This document shows positions 7,906-10,681 of a stretch of DNA of 10,681 nucleotides, piece after piece. The DNA is taken from NCBI GenBank assembly GCA_937892655.1, contig CALBJC010000143.1, forward strand, positions 1 through 10,681, written 5' to 3'. Source of the stretch: an uncultured Clostridia bacterium. Its GTDB lineage: Bacteria > Bacillota > Clostridia > Oscillospirales > Ruminococcaceae. A program made the position numbers and the translations under genes. The stretch's first letter is position 1; each line of letters begins with the position of its first letter. A model generated the notes under the pieces. That model searched no databases. It saw only the letters and a program-made list of their open reading frames with translations, and had not been told where the DNA came from.

Positions 7906-7934
7906 AGTATACCACAAAATAATGCTGAAAACAA
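7906..7934 (-). promoter_or_regulatory. Predicted promoter of the dockerin gene
   Basis: On the minus strand: -10 TATACT (7911-7906) with an upstream TGG (extended -10), 17-base spacer, weak -35 TTGTTT (7934-7929, 3 of 6). The leader before the start codon would be about 50 bases. A second TTGACA on the same strand at 7979-7974 has only a poor -10 (TATTTA, 7956-7951) and is a less likely alternative. Confidence 0.5.
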
Positions 7935-8034
7935 GATAATTTAACTATTGTAAATATATTGTAAGATATTTGATGTCAAATGTATACAAAAATGGTATAC
8001 AATCAATATGCAAAACTACAAAAATCAATAAAAC
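7935..8034. other. Central part of the divergent intergenic region
   Basis: This AT-rich stretch holds no gene. It contains two near-direct repeats, AAATGTATACAA (7978-7989) and AAATGGTATACAA (7990-8002), each with a GTATAC palindrome, lying upstream of both promoters. They could be a regulator site or chance in AT-rich DNA. Confidence 0.35.
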
Positions 8035-8083
8035 CTACAACTTTTTGTAATTTTGTGTTGACACCAACCACAAGATATGGTAT
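8035..8083 (+). promoter_or_regulatory. Candidate NrdR box pair at the nrdG promoter
   Basis: Compared with the known NrdR box ACACWATATATWGWGT, positions 8068-8083 match 12 of 16. Positions 8035-8050 match only 9 of 16 but keep the inverted arms TACAA/TTGTA. The starts are 33 bp apart, about three helical turns, as usual for NrdR box pairs. The downstream box lies in the -35/-10 spacer and touches the -10. The upstream box is weak. Confidence 0.4.
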
Positions 8084-8086
8084 ACT
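8058..8086 (+). promoter_or_regulatory. Strong sigma-A promoter of nrdG
   Basis: Perfect -35 TTGACA (8058-8063), 17-base spacer, -10 TATACT (8081-8086) with TGG directly upstream (extended -10). The leader to the ATG is about 60 bases. Confidence 0.85.
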
Positions 8087-8096
8087 GACGATACAG

Positions 8097-8113
8097 CCGA
8101 TACGAAATATCGG
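8097..8113 (+). other. Short hairpin in the nrdG leader
   Basis: CCGATA (8097-8102) and TATCGG (8108-8113) form a 6-bp stem with a CGAAA loop a few bases after the expected transcript start. There is no T-run after it, so it is not a terminator. It may stabilise the 5' end of the RNA or be an operator. CGATAC also occurs twice (8089-8094 and 8098-8103). Confidence 0.4.
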
Positions 8114-8152
8114 TACAGATTTTTGAAATTCTGCTAAGAGGGGAGGGTGAAA

Positions 8153-8839
8153 ATGATGAAGATAGGCGGGTTTTCAAAGCTCACGCTGCTTGATTTCCCA
8201 GGGTGCGTTGCGTGCATAGTGTTTACAAGCGGCTGTAATTTTCGATGTCCTTTCTGTCACAACGCTTCTTTAGTTACTCACACAAAGGATAGTGAGGATA
8301 TTTCAGAGGATGAAATACTATCCTATTTAAAAAAGCGAAAAGGTCTGCTTGACGGGGTAGTGATAACGGGCGGTGAGCCGCTTTTGCAAAACGGCATTGA
8401 GGATTTTATTATAAAGGTAAGAGATTTGGGGTATAAAGTAAAGCTTGATACAAACGGTAGCTTTCCTGATAAACTCAAAAATCTGCTTGATAAGGGTTTA
8501 CTCGATTATGTAGCTATGGATATTAAAAACTCCAAAGAAAAATACAGCGCCACAGCGGGCTGTGAGGTAAACTTAGCCGATATTGAAAAAAGTATCTCGC
8601 TTTTAGAAAACAGCGGTATTGATTATGAGCTGAGAACTACTGTTACGCAGGAGCTTCATAATGAAGATGATATAAAAAATATCGCCTTGTGGATAAAAAA
8701 ATCGCCTAAATACTTCATACAGAATTTTAAAAATTCCGGAGATATTGTGGGTGAAAATTTGAGCGAATTTTCAAAGGATGATCTTGAAAAACTGCTCAAA
8801 ACCGCTTGTGATAACGGTTTGAGCGCTTTTGTGAGGTAA
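8153..8839 (+). CDS. nrdG: Anaerobic ribonucleotide reductase activating protein, radical SAM
   Basis: Radical S-adenosylmethionine enzyme that installs the glycyl radical on NrdD, allowing dNTP synthesis without oxygen. The protein has 228 residues and lies in the cytoplasm. The [4Fe-4S] motif C28-x3-C32-x2-C35 (CNFRCPFC) is intact, and the SAM-binding GGEP is at 73-76 in VVITGGEPLL. The opening IGGFSKLTLLDFPG is typical of the clostridial NrdG2-type subfamily (longer than the roughly 155-residue E. coli NrdG). The sequence also resembles pyruvate formate-lyase activase, but nrdD next to it decides the call. The longer frame begins with a GTG at 8147, inside the purine-rich ribosome binding site GGGGAGGG (8140-8147). 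ATG 8153 lies 5 bases after that tract and is chosen; ATG 8156 is also possible. It has its own strong promoter, and no terminator is seen before nrdD, so some read-through is likely. Confidence 0.92.
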   Translation: MMKIGGFSKLTLLDFPGCVACIVFTSGCNFRCPFCHNASLVTHTKDSEDISEDEILSYLKKRKGLLDGVVITGGEPLLQNGIEDFIIKVRDLGYKVKLDTNGSFPDKLKNLLDKGLLDYVAMDIKNSKEKYSATAGCEVNLADIEKSISLLENSGIDYELRTTVTQELHNEDDIKNIALWIKKSPKYFIQNFKNSGDIVGENLSEFSKDDLEKLLKTACDNGLSAFVR

Positions 8840-8848
8840 AAAGCTCAA

Positions 8849-8896
8849 CCACAATATATAGTAAATTTACTATTGACAAATAACAATATCTATTAT
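8849..8896 (+). promoter_or_regulatory. Paired NrdR boxes upstream of nrdD
   Basis: Box 1 at 8849-8864 matches the NrdR consensus ACACWATATATWGWGT at 13 of 16 positions, with the core CACAATATATAGT. Box 2 at 8881-8896 matches 11 of 16. They are separated by exactly 16 bp (32 bp start to start), the helical spacing expected for cooperative NrdR binding. Box 1 sits just upstream of the -35 and box 2 fills the -35/-10 spacer, so binding should block RNA polymerase when dATP is plentiful. Confidence 0.7.
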
Positions 8897-8901
8897 ATAA
8901 T
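8873..8901 (+). promoter_or_regulatory. Perfect consensus sigma-A promoter of nrdD
   Basis: TTGACA (8873-8878), 17-base spacer, TATAAT (8896-8901): both boxes match consensus at all six positions. A very strong promoter, which agrees with the NrdR boxes laid over it and with the biased codon use of nrdD. Confidence 0.9.
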
Positions 8902-8943
8902 TAGTACATTGGTATAAATTTTTACAGGTTTGGGGGAAAACTT

Positions 8944-10681
8944 ATGTATAATGTAGTAAAAAGAGACGGTAAGGTTGTATCATTTGACCTTTCCAAAATC
9001 AGTTCAGCTATAACTCAGGCATTTGAAGCTTGCAACAAGCAGTATAATGCTAACATTATAGATTTCTTAGCGCTCAAGGTTACAGCCGAATTTGAACCAA
9101 AGATCAGCGATCAGGCTATTACTGTAGAAAACATTCAGGATAGCGTTGAATCTGTTCTTATCAAGGCTGGCTATGATGATGTTGCAAAGGCTTACATCAT
9201 CTACCGTCGTCAGAGAGAAAAGATCCGTAACCTTACAGCAACAATGGTTGACTATAAGGCTATCATCGATAACTACTTAAACGTAAACGACTGGAGAGTT
9301 AAGGAAAACTCAACTGTTACCTACTCAGTAGGCGGTCTTATCTTAAGTAACTCAGGTGCTGTTACTGCTAACTACTGGTTATCAGAAATCTACGATGATG
9401 AAATCGGCAACGCTCACCGTAACGCTGATATTCATATCCATGACCTTTCAATGCTCACAGGCTACTGTGCAGGCTGGTCATTAAAGCAGCTCATTCAGGA
9501 GGGTCTTGGCGGTGTTCCTGGTAAGATTACATCAGCTCCTGCAAAGCACTTGACGTCCCTCTGTAACCAGATGGTAAACTTCCTCGGCATTATGCAGAAT
9601 GAATGGGCAGGCGCTCAGGCGTTCTCATCATTTGATACATATCTCGCTCCTTTTGTAAAGGCAGATAACCTTGAATACGGTCAGGTTAAGAAGTGTATCG
9701 AATCATTCATCTACGGCGTTAATACTCCATCCCGTTGGGGTACTCAGTCACCGTTTACAAACATCACTCTTGACTGGGTAGTGCCTGCAGACTTAGCAGA
9801 GCTCAACTGTATCATCGGCGGTAAGGAAGCTGACTTCAAGTATAAGGATTGTCAGAAGGAAATGGATATGGTAAACAAGGCGTTTATCGAGATCATGATC
9901 GAGGGCGACGCTAACGGCAGAGGCTTCCAGTATCCAATCCCTACATACTCAATCACAAGAAACTTCGACTGGTCAGATACAGAAAACAACCGTTTGTTAT
10001 TTGAAATGACATCAAAGTATGGTACTCCATACTTCTCAAACTACATCAACAGCGATATGGAACCTTCAGACGTAAGAAGTATGTGCTGCAGACTCCGTCT
10101 TGACTTAAGAGAGCTCAGAAAGAAGTCAGGTGGCTTCTTCGGTAGTGGTGAATCAACAGGTTCTGTAGGCGTTGTTACAATCAATATGCCAAGAATTGCA
10201 TATCTTGCAAAGGATGAAGAAGATTTCTACAAGCGTCTTGATAAGCTTATGGATATCTCAGCCCGTTCACTCAAGGTTAAGAGAACAGTTATCACAAAGC
10301 TTTTGGAAGCTGGTCTTTACCCATATACAAAGCGTTACCTCGGTACATTCAACAACCACTTCTCTACAATCGGTCTTGTTGGTATGAACGAAGTAGGTCT
10401 CAACGCTAAGTGGCTCAGAGCTGACCTTACAAACGAAAAGACACAGCAGTTTACAAAGGACGTTTTGAATCATATGCGTGAGCGTCTTTCAGACTACCAG
10501 GTTGAATACGGCGATTTGTACAACCTCGAAGCTACACCTGCTGAATCAACCTCATACCGTCTTGCAAAGCACGACTTAAAGCATTTCCCTGACATCATCA
10601 CAGCAGGCCGTGAAGAAGGTCAGACACCTTACTACACAAACAGCTCACACTTACCTGTTGGCTATACAGAAGATATCTTCT
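8944..10681 (+). CDS. nrdD: Anaerobic ribonucleoside-triphosphate reductase, N-terminal 579 residues (cut by window edge)
   Basis: Class III ribonucleotide reductase, a glycyl-radical enzyme that reduces ribonucleoside triphosphates to deoxy forms in anaerobic cells; it is activated by the adjacent NrdG. The frame is open from the ATG at 8944 to the window end. Residues 1 to about 95 are an ATP-cone allosteric domain (MYNVVKRDGKVVSFD start, then VENIQDSVE and AYIIYRRQRE). The catalytic barrel follows, with HIHDLSMLTGYCAGWS (164-179), NTPSRWGTQSPFTN (260-273), MCCRLRLDL (380-388) and GSVGVVTINMPRIA. MCCR probably carries the thiyl-radical cysteine, by comparison with other class III enzymes. 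The zinc-binding cysteines and the glycyl-radical loop lie beyond the window. GGGGG (8932-8936) is 7 bases before the start. Codon choice favours AAG for Lys, CGT/AGA for Arg and TAC for Tyr more than in neighbouring genes, as in highly expressed genes. Confidence 0.96.
   Translation, partial: MYNVVKRDGKVVSFDLSKISSAITQAFEACNKQYNANIIDFLALKVTAEFEPKISDQAITVENIQDSVESVLIKAGYDDVAKAYIIYRRQREKIRNLTATMVDYKAIIDNYLNVNDWRVKENSTVTYSVGGLILSNSGAVTANYWLSEIYDDEIGNAHRNADIHIHDLSMLTGYCAGWSLKQLIQEGLGGVPGKITSAPAKHLTSLCNQMVNFLGIMQNEWAGAQAFSSFDTYLAPFVKADNLEYGQVKKCIESFIYGVNTPSRWGTQSPFTNITLDWVVPADLAELNCIIGGKEADFKYKDCQKEMDMVNKAFIEIMIEGDANGRGFQYPIPTYSITRNFDWSDTENNRLLFEMTSKYGTPYFSNYINSDMEPSDVRSMCCRLRLDLRELRKKSGGFFGSGESTGSVGVVTINMPRIAYLAKDEEDFYKRLDKLMDISARSLKVKRTVITKLLEAGLYPYTKRYLGTFNNHFSTIGLVGMNEVGLNAKWLRADLTNEKTQQFTKDVLNHMRERLSDYQVEYGDLYNLEATPAESTSYRLAKHDLKHFPDIITAGREEGQTPYYTNSSHLPVGYTEDIF

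Noticed and set aside
7852..7917. N-terminal 22-codon extension of the dockerin gene
   Set aside because: It would start upstream of the predicted transcript start, and the strong ribosome binding site and signal peptide point to 7851.
8153..8839. Pyruvate formate-lyase activase as the identity of the radical SAM gene
   Set aside because: The CxxxCxxC motif and general sequence fit both, but the next gene is nrdD with its NrdR boxes and no formate-lyase gene is present.
8821..8846. Possible terminator at the end of nrdG
   Set aside because: The GAGC...GCTC arms pair only with a bulge and no T-run follows, so it does not look like an intrinsic terminator.
10172..10473. Open frames within nrdD on both strands
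   Set aside because: nrdD is continuously open through this stretch with conserved residues; the others are out-of-frame shadows.
1..10681. CRISPR array, transposon, tRNA or prophage
   Set aside because: No regularly spaced repeats, transposase motifs, cloverleaf-like segments or phage genes were seen on either strand.

Overview
The window looks like a chromosomal segment of a strictly anaerobic gut-type Firmicute, probably a clostridium of the Ruminococcus/Oscillospiraceae kind. The reasons are moderately AT-rich DNA, strong AGGAG-type ribosome binding sites, near-consensus sigma-A promoters, a dockerin-bearing secreted protein of cellulosome type, an oxygen-sensitive class III ribonucleotide reductase, and uronic-acid catabolism. 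The exact genus cannot be fixed from the sequence alone.

Layout. (1) 1-1537, minus strand: the start of uxuA (mannonate dehydratase, cut by the window edge), preceded in transcription by uxaC (uronate isomerase). They are 13 bp apart and read from one promoter with an upstream 16-bp perfect palindrome. (2) 1778-3151, plus strand: an orphan response regulator with a receiver, a catalytically intact GGDEF diguanylate cyclase domain, and a third C-terminal domain that looks like a degenerate GGDEF fold. (3) 3159-3186: a hairpin terminator that can serve both converging genes. (4) 3199-7851, minus strand: a 1550-residue secreted protein with a signal peptide, two tandem parallel beta-helix regions of pectate-lyase-like style, a beta-rich module, a cysteine-rich ribbon-like module and a C-terminal type I dockerin. 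(5) 7852-8152: a divergent promoter region. (6) 8153-8839 and 8944 to the edge, plus strand: nrdG (radical-SAM activase) and nrdD (anaerobic ribonucleoside-triphosphate reductase), each with its own promoter and each with candidate paired NrdR boxes.

How the genes may work together. The dockerin protein should be exported and docked to a cohesin scaffold, where it would bind or cleave a plant or host polysaccharide. uxaC/uxuA would carry released uronic acids to 2-keto-3-deoxygluconate. That link is an inference from neighbourhood and fold, not shown by the sequence, and the gene for the cyclic-di-GMP regulator lies between the two. nrdG/nrdD is a separate housekeeping unit supplying dNTPs without oxygen. 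No CRISPR array, tRNA, rRNA, insertion sequence or phage gene was seen.

The least ordinary items are the large dockerin protein, which I cannot assign to an enzyme family; the GGDEF-plus-degenerate-GGDEF architecture; and the unassigned palindromic site upstream of uxaC.
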